This document shows, one piece after another, positions 1 to 8,097 of a stretch of 64,000 nucleotides of DNA (the first letter of the stretch is position 1; the number at the start of each line of letters is the position of its first letter). The stretch covers positions 1 to 64,000 of the forward strand of contig JASBUC010000078.1 in NCBI GenBank assembly GCA_030148065.1, written 5' to 3'. A program made the translations under genes and the position numbers. Under the pieces are notes generated by a model. It saw only the letters and a program-made list of their open reading frames with translations, was not told where the DNA came from and did not search any database. The stretch is from Legionellaceae bacterium (GTDB taxonomy: Bacteria > Pseudomonadota > Gammaproteobacteria > Legionellales > Legionellaceae).

Positions 1-1523
1 AAGAAGGCTCTGTGACCCGTAAACACCAACCGAATCCCATGCTCAGCACAGGCGGCAATCACCTCATTATCTTTAATCGAGCCCCCAGGCTGTACGATGG
101 TTTTAATGCCATGCGCGGCGGCTAAATCAATGCAGTCTCGAAACGGGAAAAAGGCATCAGAACATAACATCGCCCCTTGGGTCTTGTCACCGGCTTTCTC
201 TAAGGCGAGTTTTGTTGCATCAATTCGTGAGACTTGTCCACCTGATATGCCAAGAGTGGCGAGACTCTTGCTAATGACAATGGCATTGGATTTAACGCTT
301 TTTAGGGCTTGCCAAGCAAACGAAATGTGCTTGATTTCAAGACTTGAGAGTGGGTTGCCAGTCATGATTTTAAGAGTGTCTTCACTAATTTCAAAAGAGT
401 CTCGCTCTTGCAGCAGCAGACCGCCTGCAATTGGTTTAGCAAGATGAAAAGAGCGTGGCTTGCTAAAATCAACTGTAATCACTCGTAGATTTTTTTTAGC
501 GGCCAAACACGCTTTGGCTTTATCGGTTAGCGCGCTTGCTAGTACAATTTCAAAAAAGTGCTTACTTAGCTCTTCTGCCAAGGGCTCATCAATTTCCCCA
601 TTGAAGGCGACCACTCCTCCAAAGGCCGAGACTGGATCGGATGAGTGGGCGGCTAAAAAAGCGCTCTGTAAGGTCTCATCTGAGCTTATGCCACAAGGGC
701 AGGCATGTTTGACTATCACGCAGGAGGGTTTGTGAAAGCCTTGCACGGCTTGCAGGCTTGCATCGGCATCAACGTAGTTATTATAAGACATGGTTTTGCC
801 TTGATGCTGCACGCCGCTAAGCACGCTCAAGTTATCATCACTGCTTTGATAAATGGCCGCACCTTGATGCGGATTTTCGCCATAGCGTGGTGCGCTCACC
901 TTTTGATAGCTTAGATTGAGAGTTTGTGGGAAGGTCTCTGGCTCTAGGTGGTTGGCAATGGCCGCATCATAGGCGGCGGTTTTTGCAAAGGCTTTGATGC
1001 TTAAACGCTCTCTGGTTGCTAAATCAATGCCTTGCTCGTTTTCAAGTTTGTTTAAGATCATCTCATAATCATCGGGGCTGCTCACAACGCTCACCGCGTG
1101 ATAATTTTTAGCTGCCGCTCGCAGCATGGTTGGTCCGCCAACGTCAATGTTTTCAATCTTATCCATTAGAGTTGCTTGTGGCGCACGACTTACTTTCTCA
1201 AAGGGGTAGAGGTTGCAAACCACTAAGTCTATCCACTGGATGTTGTGTGTCTTTGCATCCTGCTCATCTCGTTGCCGACAGCCTAAAATAGCTCCGAGTA
1301 ACATTGGGTGTAAGGTTTTTATTCGTCCTTGCATCATCTCAGGAAAGTTTGTGATGTCGCTAACAGAGCGCGCCTTAATGGCTGCTTTTTCTAAGGCTTG
1401 TAAGGTGCCGCCTGTTGAGTAAATTTCAACGCCAAGTTCTGTTAAGCGCCTAGCAAAAGGCACGAGTCCCTCTTTGTCACTCACAGAGAGTAAGGCTCTT
1501 TTGGGAAAAATGTTAAGGCTCAT
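1..1523 (-). CDS. purH: Bifunctional AICAR transformylase/IMP cyclohydrolase PurH (3' end cut by window edge)
   Basis: Catalyses the last two steps of IMP synthesis: formyl transfer to AICAR, then ring closure. The frame opens with MSLNIFPKRALLSVSDKEGL and stays open for about 507 codons to the left edge. The last visible residues, PGGSIKDNEVI then VFTGHRAFF, match the family's C-terminus, so only a few codons are missing. Cyclohydrolase motifs are intact: STGGT, RIKTLHP, NLYPF, ENIDVGGPT and RAAAKNY. The segment after TLHP (MLLGAILG) departs from the usual xVHxGIL. The ATG overlaps the purN stop by 4 nt (ATGA), as the last gene of the purine operon. Confidence 0.95.
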   Translation of the reverse strand, partial: MSLNIFPKRALLSVSDKEGLVPFARRLTELGVEIYSTGGTLQALEKAAIKARSVSDITNFPEMMQGRIKTLHPMLLGAILGCRQRDEQDAKTHNIQWIDLVVCNLYPFEKVSRAPQATLMDKIENIDVGGPTMLRAAAKNYHAVSVVSSPDDYEMILNKLENEQGIDLATRERLSIKAFAKTAAYDAAIANHLEPETFPQTLNLSYQKVSAPRYGENPHQGAAIYQSSDDNLSVLSGVQHQGKTMSYNNYVDADASLQAVQGFHKPSCVIVKHACPCGISSDETLQSAFLAAHSSDPVSAFGGVVAFNGEIDEPLAEELSKHFFEIVLASALTDKAKACLAAKKNLRVITVDFSKPRSFHLAKPIAGGLLLQERDSFEISEDTLKIMTGNPLSSLEIKHISFAWQALKSVKSNAIVISKSLATLGISGGQVSRIDATKLALEKAGDKTQGAMLCSDAFFPFRDCIDLAAAHGIKTIVQPGGSIKDNEVIAACAEHGIRLVFTGHRAF

Positions 1524-2110
1524 ATCAGTTCCTCTTGGCAGGTTTCAAAAATGGTGTGGATGGCTTTTAAAAGCGCTATTGGCTCTAGCGCTTGTACGCG
1601 TTTTTTTAAGTCTTCAGCGCGATCGCCTGGGTAGACCTTACAGGTTTCTTGTTGGAGCACTTTGCCGCCATCGACGTTCTCTGTCACTAGATGAACACTG
1701 CAGCCAGTGAGAGTTTCTTGCTGATTAAGGACGGCTTGATGGACAAAGAGATCCATTAAGCCTTTGTGTTTGGGCAAGAGTGAAGGGTGGACATTGATAG
1801 TTCTCTCTTGCCACTTGTCAGTAAAGTCTCTAGAGAGCAGTCTCATAAAGCCAGTTAAAACCACTAAATCGATGTTTTGTGCGTTAAGTGTGCGCATTAG
1901 TTCTTCTTCAAACTCCGCCCTTGTTCGCCCTTTGCTGGTAATTAAGTGATGCGGCAAGCCCTCATCGATTGCAAACTCTAAAAAGCCACAAGGGCGATTC
2001 GCAATCACTAAAGACACACAAAGGTTGGGATCTTTTTTTAATTGTGGCCAGAGGGCCTTAAAGGTTGTGCCTTTAGTTGAGCCTAAAAAGGCAAGCTTAA
2101 GAGTTGTCAT
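1520..2110 (-). CDS. purN: Phosphoribosylglycinamide formyltransferase PurN
   Basis: Transfers a formyl group from 10-formyl-THF to GAR (third step of purine synthesis). The product is 196 aa, close to the usual length. The catalytic set is visible: Asn and His in NVHPSLLP and Asp in ENVDGGK, with VLTGFMRLLS before them. The phosphate-binding loop after strand 1 reads GSTKGTT, where relatives usually have GSGSN, so this is a diverged copy. It overlaps purD by 14 nt upstream and purH by 4 nt downstream, implying coupled translation within the purine operon. Confidence 0.93.
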   Translation of the reverse strand: MTTLKLAFLGSTKGTTFKALWPQLKKDPNLCVSLVIANRPCGFLEFAIDEGLPHHLITSKGRTRAEFEEELMRTLNAQNIDLVVLTGFMRLLSRDFTDKWQERTINVHPSLLPKHKGLMDLFVHQAVLNQQETLTGCSVHLVTENVDGGKVLQQETCKVYPGDRAEDLKKRVQALEPIALLKAIHTIFETCQEELI

Positions 2111-3407
2111 GGCAAAGCACTTTTATGCGGTCTAAGCGTTTTTGAATGAGCTCTTGACTTCCAATGTCGCTTCGATGAAAAACGGGGCCGTCAATTTTTT
2201 TTGCTTCCACTTCAGCGATTTTTTCAGCCTCTGCGAGTGTCTCGGCAGTCCCCAAGGTCGCAACAGCGCGTGAGCCCATTAAATGACAGTCTTGATCGAT
2301 GGAGGCAAAATAAAGGGCCGAGGATGACAGATCGGCTGAGATTTTCTCACCCTTAACCGGTTTATCAGGGTAGCCCTCTGGCACCACGTATTTGCAAACC
2401 GTTGCTTGTTTGGAAAAGGTAAGAGAAAGGCCTGCAAGCGACTGTGTTTCGATGGCCTCTAGAATGTCAATAAAATCGGTTTCAAGCAAAGGCAAAAGGT
2501 TCACCGCTTCCGGGCAGCCAAAGCGGCAGTTAAATTCAATGAGCTTAATGCCATTTGGGGTTTTCATGTAGCCACCGTATAGGACGCCTCGATAGCTAAG
2601 CCCGGTATCCGCTTGCAAGGCTTTAATTGCTTGCTCATTAATTCTTTGTGCAGTGCTAATTTCATCTGAGCACAGAAAAGGCAGGCCATGATCTGGGTAG
2701 GAAATGCTTCCCATGCCGCCAGTATTGGGGCCCTTGTCTTCGACAAACGCGCGTTTGTTATCTTGCACCAGTGGCATGTGTTTAAGCGTTTTGCCATCAC
2801 AAAAGCTAAGCAGTGAGAACTCCTCACCCACTAACTTTTCTTCAATTAAGACATTAACTTGTTTTTCTTGGATGTTTTTGCAGATTGCCAGAGCTTCTGC
2901 AAAAGTATGAAAATGCTCTCCTTCGACAAACACCCCTTTGCCCCCCATCAGCCCATTGGCTTTAATCACAAAAGGGGAACCATAACTTTTTAAAAACTCA
3001 TTAAGTGCTTCTTGCTCGCTGAAACTTTGATAATCAGGCAGGTGGGGTCTTAAATGCTGACTGAGTAAATTGCGGGCGTAGATTTTTGAAGATTCTAATC
3101 TTGCTAAGGCTTTCTTAGGACCAAAGCAGGCGATGCCTCGCTCTTCAAAGTAATCTGCAAGGCCTGCAGCAAGTGGGGCTTCTGGACCGATGACAACCTT
3201 GTCAAAGGATGCGTTTGCAAGCGCAGGCCCTATGGCCTCGATGTCGTCAATCGCTGCCAGTATATAGGCATCACTTAAGGCCGCTAACTGAGGGTTCTTA
3301 TAAGGTGCTAGAGTAGTTAAAGTCGTTTCTTTTTTGCTCTTTCGGATGGCACGCGCGAGTGCAACTTCTCTGGCACCGGCACCAATTAATAAAATTGAGT
3401 GAGTCAT
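2097..3407 (-). CDS. purD: Phosphoribosylamine-glycine ligase PurD
   Basis: An ATP-grasp ligase joining phosphoribosylamine and glycine to give GAR. I start it at the ATG whose TGA-overlapping ATGA (3404-3407) couples it to purF. A longer frame to 3497 lies inside purF and adds only non-homologous residues. The product is 436 aa. ATP-grasp motifs are present: VIKANGLMGGKGV, EEFSLLSFCDG, GPNTGGMGSISY and EFNCRFGCPE. The N-terminal nucleotide-type loop reads GAGAREVALA rather than the common GxGGREHALA, so the conserved Arg-Glu is kept but the His is lost. Confidence 0.94.
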   Translation of the reverse strand: MTHSILLIGAGAREVALARAIRKSKKETTLTTLAPYKNPQLAALSDAYILAAIDDIEAIGPALANASFDKVVIGPEAPLAAGLADYFEERGIACFGPKKALARLESSKIYARNLLSQHLRPHLPDYQSFSEQEALNEFLKSYGSPFVIKANGLMGGKGVFVEGEHFHTFAEALAICKNIQEKQVNVLIEEKLVGEEFSLLSFCDGKTLKHMPLVQDNKRAFVEDKGPNTGGMGSISYPDHGLPFLCSDEISTAQRINEQAIKALQADTGLSYRGVLYGGYMKTPNGIKLIEFNCRFGCPEAVNLLPLLETDFIDILEAIETQSLAGLSLTFSKQATVCKYVVPEGYPDKPVKGEKISADLSSSALYFASIDQDCHLMGSRAVATLGTAETLAEAEKIAEVEAKKIDGPVFHRSDIGSQELIQKRLDRIKVLCHDNS

Positions 3408-4864
3408 GCGTTCTCCATGGGGGTTGAGTGTTTTTTGCTGCAAAGGTTTGTTTTTAGCTCGCTGGTTGGCAGTTTGCCGTTTAAGCAGGCAATGCATGGT
3501 TTTTGAATCTGATGCGAGCCTTTGCGAGTCACGGCTTCAATTAAATCTTGCTCCGTTTGATAGAGTAGGGCATCAACGCCGAGGTACTCTTTGATTGCCT
3601 CTTTAGAGAGTTTTGCTGCAATTAGTTCATCTTGGCTTGGCAGATTTATGCCATAGAAACAAGGGTGGGCAACGGGAGGGCAGGCGCTGGCAAAATAGAC
3701 TTCACGGGCACCAAATTCTTTTACCATGCGCACAATTTCTTTGCTGGTTGTGCCGCGCACGATGCTGTCATCGAGCAGTAACACTTTTTTATTGCGAATT
3801 TCTGTTTCTTGCGGCGAGAGTTTGTAGCGCACCGAACTCTGGCGAGTCTTTTGGTTTTTCATAATAAAGGTGCGGCCAATGAAGGGGTTTTTATAAAGCC
3901 CCTCGGTGTAGCGAATGCCTAAAGTGCTGGCAAACGAGAGTGCGGCGGTGTTTGATGAAAAGGGCACAGGAATCACCACATCTGGGGTTATCTCTGGGTA
4001 GCTAGATTGCCACTTTAGCGCTAGGTTTTGTCCCATGCGAAGACGAGAACGGTAGACACTGACATCATTTAATCGTGCATCGGGCCGTGCAAAGTAAACG
4101 TATTCAAAAATACAAGGGTTAAACTCTGCTTTAATAAGTTGTCGTCGGTGTAATTGTTGGTCGTTATCAACAAACACTAATTCACCAGGGGCCACATCAC
4201 CCATCTCTTCAAAGCCTAGTTGATAGAACATGGTATTCTCAGAGGCGAAGATGTAATCAAAGCGGTTTTGGCTGTGGGCTCTTCGGCCAATGACCAAGGG
4301 CCGTATGCCATTGGGGTCTCGAAAGGCTGCCAAGCCTTGGCCAATGATGCAAGAGACCACCGAATACGCACCACTTAAAATGCTAAAAAGCTCTTGAATG
4401 CTAAGAGCGAGTTTCTCGAAAAAAGGGCATTCTAGATGATTCTTAAGCGCCAGTTGAGCGGCGAAAAAGTGCAGTAACAACTCTGAATCACTCTTGGTGT
4501 TTAAGTGATAGTTATGATGCTTTGCGAGTCGTTCTTTTAGTTTGTCGGTTTCGGTTAAATTGCCATTGTGTGCAATCGATAGGCCATATGGGGCGCCACT
4601 CCAAAAGGGCTGGATTTCATTTTCATCTTGCATGCCGCTGGTGGGGTAGCGCACATGCCCAAGGCCCATGGTACCTGGTAATAGTTTAGGATCTAGATTA
4701 TTAAAGGCTTCTCGCACTAAACCAAATTGGCGTTTAATGTGAAAGCGATCATCGGTGGTAATTAGACCACTTGCATCCTGACCTCGGTGCTGTAGATGAA
4801 TGAGACTGTCAATTAGTTCGCGATTAACCTCGCTATTACTCTTGATCCCAACAATGCCGCACAT
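3404..4864 (-). CDS. purF: Amidophosphoribosyltransferase PurF
   Basis: First committed enzyme of purine synthesis: glutamine plus PRPP gives phosphoribosylamine. The product is 486 aa and begins MCGIVGI, so Cys2 becomes the N-terminal nucleophile after Met removal and there is no propeptide. The glutaminase domain (about 1-230) contains HVRYPTSG and SIAHNGNL. The phosphoribosyltransferase domain carries the PRPP loop LLLDDSIVRGTTSKEIV. The start lies 2 nt after the purC stop, and the end overlaps purD by 4 nt. Feedback by nucleotides is a family property, not visible here. Confidence 0.95.
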   Translation of the reverse strand: MCGIVGIKSNSEVNRELIDSLIHLQHRGQDASGLITTDDRFHIKRQFGLVREAFNNLDPKLLPGTMGLGHVRYPTSGMQDENEIQPFWSGAPYGLSIAHNGNLTETDKLKERLAKHHNYHLNTKSDSELLLHFFAAQLALKNHLECPFFEKLALSIQELFSILSGAYSVVSCIIGQGLAAFRDPNGIRPLVIGRRAHSQNRFDYIFASENTMFYQLGFEEMGDVAPGELVFVDNDQQLHRRQLIKAEFNPCIFEYVYFARPDARLNDVSVYRSRLRMGQNLALKWQSSYPEITPDVVIPVPFSSNTAALSFASTLGIRYTEGLYKNPFIGRTFIMKNQKTRQSSVRYKLSPQETEIRNKKVLLLDDSIVRGTTSKEIVRMVKEFGAREVYFASACPPVAHPCFYGINLPSQDELIAAKLSKEAIKEYLGVDALLYQTEQDLIEAVTRKGSHQIQKPCIACLNGKLPTSELKTNLCSKKHSTPMENA

Positions 4865-4866
4865 AG

Positions 4867-5817
4867 TTATATCTCTGCCATGAGCTGAGGTTTTGCACCA
4901 AATAAAGGTGCGCCTTTATCAAGTGGGTGACCGGTTATCATTTCATAGAGATCGACATAAACTTTCGAGAGCTCCATGCGAAGCTCATCAGGAATGTGGG
5001 GAAGATCTTTGTCCTGATAAGGGTTGCAGTGCTCATTCAACCAGAGTCGAATTCGCTCTTTATCAAAATTATCCGGTTCATCCTCTTTTTCATGCAGACT
5101 CATGTAGTTGCTGTTTCGCCAATAGCGGCTGGAATCTGGCGTTAGCACTTCGTCAACTAAGACCAGTGAACCTTCGGAGTCTTTGGCAAGCTCAAACTTG
5201 GTGTCAACTAGGATTAAATCTCGTTCAATGAGCAGGCTGCTTGCAAAGTCAAACAGTGAGAGCACGGTTGATTCTGTTTTTAAGTAATCTTCTTCACTTA
5301 TTAAGCCAAGTCCGATAATTTCATCTTTCTCTAGTGGTTTATCGTGTAAGGCGTCTTTACTGGTAGGGGTCAAAATAGGGTGTGGCAGTGGATCATTTTT
5401 TTTCATGCCATCTGGTAGGGTGATCTCACCAAATTGTCGTTGTCCTTTTTGATAGAGCGTCCAGATAGAGGTGTTGGTTGAGCCTGTTAGATAGCCACGA
5501 ACGATGAATTCGACTGGGAAGACGGAAAGCTTCTTGACCATCATGCTGTTGTCATAAGGACAAGCAATTAGATGGTTTTTAACCAGGTGGCGGGTTTGTT
5601 CAAACCAGAAGCGGCTAATGCTGTTTAGAACTTGTCCCTTGTAGGGGATGGTGGTAATAAACCTGTCAAAGGCACTTAACCTATCCGTGCTGACAATTAA
5701 AAGCCTCTTTCCAAAATCGTAGAGATCGCGCACTTTGCCAGCAGTCTTAGGAAACTTTGAAAAGTGTGTTTCTTTAATGCAAGCATTTAGCTCATCGTCA
5801 TTTGAAAGAGTAGTCAT
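4867..5817 (-). CDS. purC: SAICAR synthetase PurC, long form
   Basis: Joins CAIR and aspartate to form SAICAR. At 316 aa it is the long type, resembling yeast ADE1 (about 306 aa) rather than the 237-aa E. coli enzyme. Motifs include GKVRDLYDFG, STDRLSAFD, VEFIVRGYLTGS and LVDTKFELA, with DSSRYW near the C-terminus. I chose the ATG at 5817 because GAGG lies 6 nt before it; a TTG (5829) and an ATG (5823) are in frame just upstream. It overlaps purQ/S by 20 nt and is followed after 2 nt by purF. Confidence 0.93.
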   Translation of the reverse strand: MTTLSNDDELNACIKETHFSKFPKTAGKVRDLYDFGKRLLIVSTDRLSAFDRFITTIPYKGQVLNSISRFWFEQTRHLVKNHLIACPYDNSMMVKKLSVFPVEFIVRGYLTGSTNTSIWTLYQKGQRQFGEITLPDGMKKNDPLPHPILTPTSKDALHDKPLEKDEIIGLGLISEEDYLKTESTVLSLFDFASSLLIERDLILVDTKFELAKDSEGSLVLVDEVLTPDSSRYWRNSNYMSLHEKEDEPDNFDKERIRLWLNEHCNPYQDKDLPHIPDELRMELSKVYVDLYEMITGHPLDKGAPLFGAKPQLMAEI

Positions 5818-7057
5818 AGCCATCCTCAACCAAGGGGTTAAATAAGAGTTGTTCTGAAATTAAATAATTTTTTAAACGTTCTGACTGACCATCGAGTGCT
5901 TCTATGTCATAGAGCGTGCCTTGAAAGAGCTTGCTAATTTCTTTTAAATGAAAATGCGTCTGTAGGCTCTTTAAGAGGGCCTTGTCTCGACTTTTTTCTT
6001 TGCGGGCAACCAAGACTCGAATCGAGTTTGAGGGGGGTAGCTTAACACCGAATTCTTTATTAGCGTTCCATAACACCTCACTCTCTTCTAATTTTTTGTA
6101 GAAAGAATTAAGGGGGGCGCTGCTCTCTAATTGGTAGTAGCCATAGCGTTTAACCGAGGCTTGAAAGCCCTCATTTTTTAATAATAGCTCTAGGGTCTTG
6201 GCGGCATTGTCTTCAATGACCGCATCAATTAAAAGGGTGGGTTGAGCTGGGTTATCCTGCCAAGGACTTAAGGGTTTGCTCGCTAATTTGTGTCGAAAGG
6301 CAATTTGCTCAGAGGGGGGGGCGAAGGTCTCTAGGTAGCGCCTCATCGAGTCAAAAATAATTTGACCGTCTTCAGTCCGTTCTGGGTGCGGCATGATTGC
6401 CATGACGTTGCCTTGCTTATTGCTAATTGCGGCAAGATTAAAGGTTGAGCCATTGGGGTTTACTGGATAGTCTTTGCAGGTAGTGCCCGTCGAATCACAA
6501 TATTGTAAGAGTTGACTCTCAGAGTGAATGAGCTCATCGAGCAATTCATCATCTAACACAAAGCGGCCTTCTGCGTTGGCAAAGGGGATGCGAATGCTCT
6601 CGCCTGGTTTAAACTGGTTGGTAAAGGCATGACTCTCTTTCAAGGCAAAGGGTTTTAATCGGCAGTATGCGTTGTGAAAGCCCTCTTTCAACAAGTCGCC
6701 GTTTTGCTGGCGGATGTTGTGGGTGAGAGCCGCCGATGGACTTAGCTCGTCATTGCCAGGGACCAAACCAGATTCCACTAGGATTTGCGCGCCATTACAA
6801 ATGCCGAGTATGGGTTTACCCTTTAAACTTTCTTTCTTTAAGGCTTTTATTAAGGGGTTTTTAGAGGCAATTAAGCCTGAGCGAATGCGATCTTCAAAAG
6901 AAAAGCCTCCGACAATGACAAAGCCTTGGTAGTGCTCTAGGGTTTCTATTTCAGAATTCCAAAAAAAATCGACAGGGGTGAGGCCTGATCGCTTTAGGGC
7001 AAGCTTGGTTTCTCGCTCACAGTTTGAACCTGGAAATTGAATGACGGCAATGTTCAT
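5798..7057 (-). CDS. purQ: PurQ glutaminase with a C-terminal PurS-like extension (PurQ-PurS fusion)
   Basis: Residues 1-245 are PurQ, the glutaminase that feeds ammonia to PurL: IQFPGSNCE at the start, nucleophile Cys87 in GICNGAQ, and His224/Glu226 in MPHPERTED. PurQ normally ends here (about 225-260 aa), but this protein runs to 419 aa. Residues 346-419 resemble PurS: a hydrophobic strand, IRVLVARK, then an amphipathic helix, FQGTLYDIEA and LLFNPLVEDGYDY, the last like PurS NPVIEDYRYEI. Residues 274-335 look like a second, weaker PurS repeat. No separate purS is in the operon, so PurS may be supplied in cis. A C8 run sits exactly at the junction. It shares ATGA with purM. Confidence 0.88.
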   Translation of the reverse strand: MNIAVIQFPGSNCERETKLALKRSGLTPVDFFWNSEIETLEHYQGFVIVGGFSFEDRIRSGLIASKNPLIKALKKESLKGKPILGICNGAQILVESGLVPGNDELSPSAALTHNIRQQNGDLLKEGFHNAYCRLKPFALKESHAFTNQFKPGESIRIPFANAEGRFVLDDELLDELIHSESQLLQYCDSTGTTCKDYPVNPNGSTFNLAAISNKQGNVMAIMPHPERTEDGQIIFDSMRRYLETFAPPSEQIAFRHKLASKPLSPWQDNPAQPTLLIDAVIEDNAAKTLELLLKNEGFQASVKRYGYYQLESSAPLNSFYKKLEESEVLWNANKEFGVKLPPSNSIRVLVARKEKSRDKALLKSLQTHFHLKEISKLFQGTLYDIEALDGQSERLKNYLISEQLLFNPLVEDGYDYSFK

Positions 7058-8097
7058 AAAAGGCTCACTCCCTGCGATTTTGCAATAATTTCCCCAACGT
7101 GGTAGGCACCACTTTGGTTGTGTTGATTAAGGAGAATAAGGCTCTCTTGCAGTGCACTCTCTGGCACCACTATTAAAAAGCCTGCGCCCATGTTAAAGGT
7201 TTGATACATTTCTGGCTCTGCAATATCGCCAAGCTCTTGGATGAGTGGAAAAATAGCAGGCACTGGAATGCTTGATTTTTTAATTTGTGCGTGGGTATTA
7301 AAGGGCAGTATTCGCACTAAATTATTAATGATGCCCCCCCCTGTAATATGAGCCATGCCATGAATAGGGATCTTGTTAGCAAGCAGCGAATGCACCGCTT
7401 GATTATAGCTAAGATGAGGGGTTAGTAGTGCTTCTGCGAGAGAGCATGAGAGCGCCTCAAAATAACGCTCAAGATCAATCTGATGTTTTTTAAAAAAAAC
7501 GTGACGTGCGAGTGAAAAGCCGTTGGTGTGTAGCCCTGATGAGGGCAGGGCAATGATTTGGTCTCCTTCTTTAACGGCACGACCATCAATGATTTTCTCT
7601 CGATCGACCACACCTGTAATGATGCCAACCACATCTAGCTCACCTGTGTGATAGACATCAGGCATTTCAGCCGTCTCGCCACCAACTAGAGAAATGTTAT
7701 CAAGTTGGCAAGCACTTGCTAGTCCCTCGACCAAGCTTGCAACGGCGTCTGCTTGTAAGTGACTGGCGGCAACGTAATCAAGTAAGGTCAGAGGTTTTGC
7801 CCCCATGACTAAAATATCGTTGGCGGTGGCTGAGACTAAGTCTTGACCAAGCGTGCTGTAGTCTTTTGCCATGTTCGCAATCACCGTTTTGGTGCCAACC
7901 CCATCGATGCTTTGAGCCAGGGCTGGGTTTTTGTAGTCGTTTAGCAGGCTACTTAAATCATAGAGCCCGGCAAAACCTCCCAAGGGAGAGAGCACCGCAC
8001 TAGAATAAGTTTTTTCAACGGATTGTTTGATTCGATGAACCAATTGTTCACCTTTTTCAATGTCAACTCCGGCGTCTCGGTAACTGGTTGTGTTCAT
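7054..8097 (-). CDS. purM: Phosphoribosylformylglycinamidine cyclo-ligase PurM
   Basis: Closes the imidazole ring of FGAM to give AIR with ATP. It is 347 aa, the usual length. Visible motifs are YRDAGVDIEKGE at the N-terminus, SIDGVGTKT, ATANDILVMGAKPL and SLVGGETAEMPD, followed by the glycine-rich AHITGGGIINNL. It overlaps the upstream purL stop and downstream purQ/S start by 4 nt each (ATGA at 8094 and at 7054), consistent with stoichiometric coupled translation. Confidence 0.96.
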   Translation of the reverse strand: MNTTSYRDAGVDIEKGEQLVHRIKQSVEKTYSSAVLSPLGGFAGLYDLSSLLNDYKNPALAQSIDGVGTKTVIANMAKDYSTLGQDLVSATANDILVMGAKPLTLLDYVAASHLQADAVASLVEGLASACQLDNISLVGGETAEMPDVYHTGELDVVGIITGVVDREKIIDGRAVKEGDQIIALPSSGLHTNGFSLARHVFFKKHQIDLERYFEALSCSLAEALLTPHLSYNQAVHSLLANKIPIHGMAHITGGGIINNLVRILPFNTHAQIKKSSIPVPAIFPLIQELGDIAEPEMYQTFNMGAGFLIVVPESALQESLILLNQHNQSGAYHVGEIIAKSQGVSLL

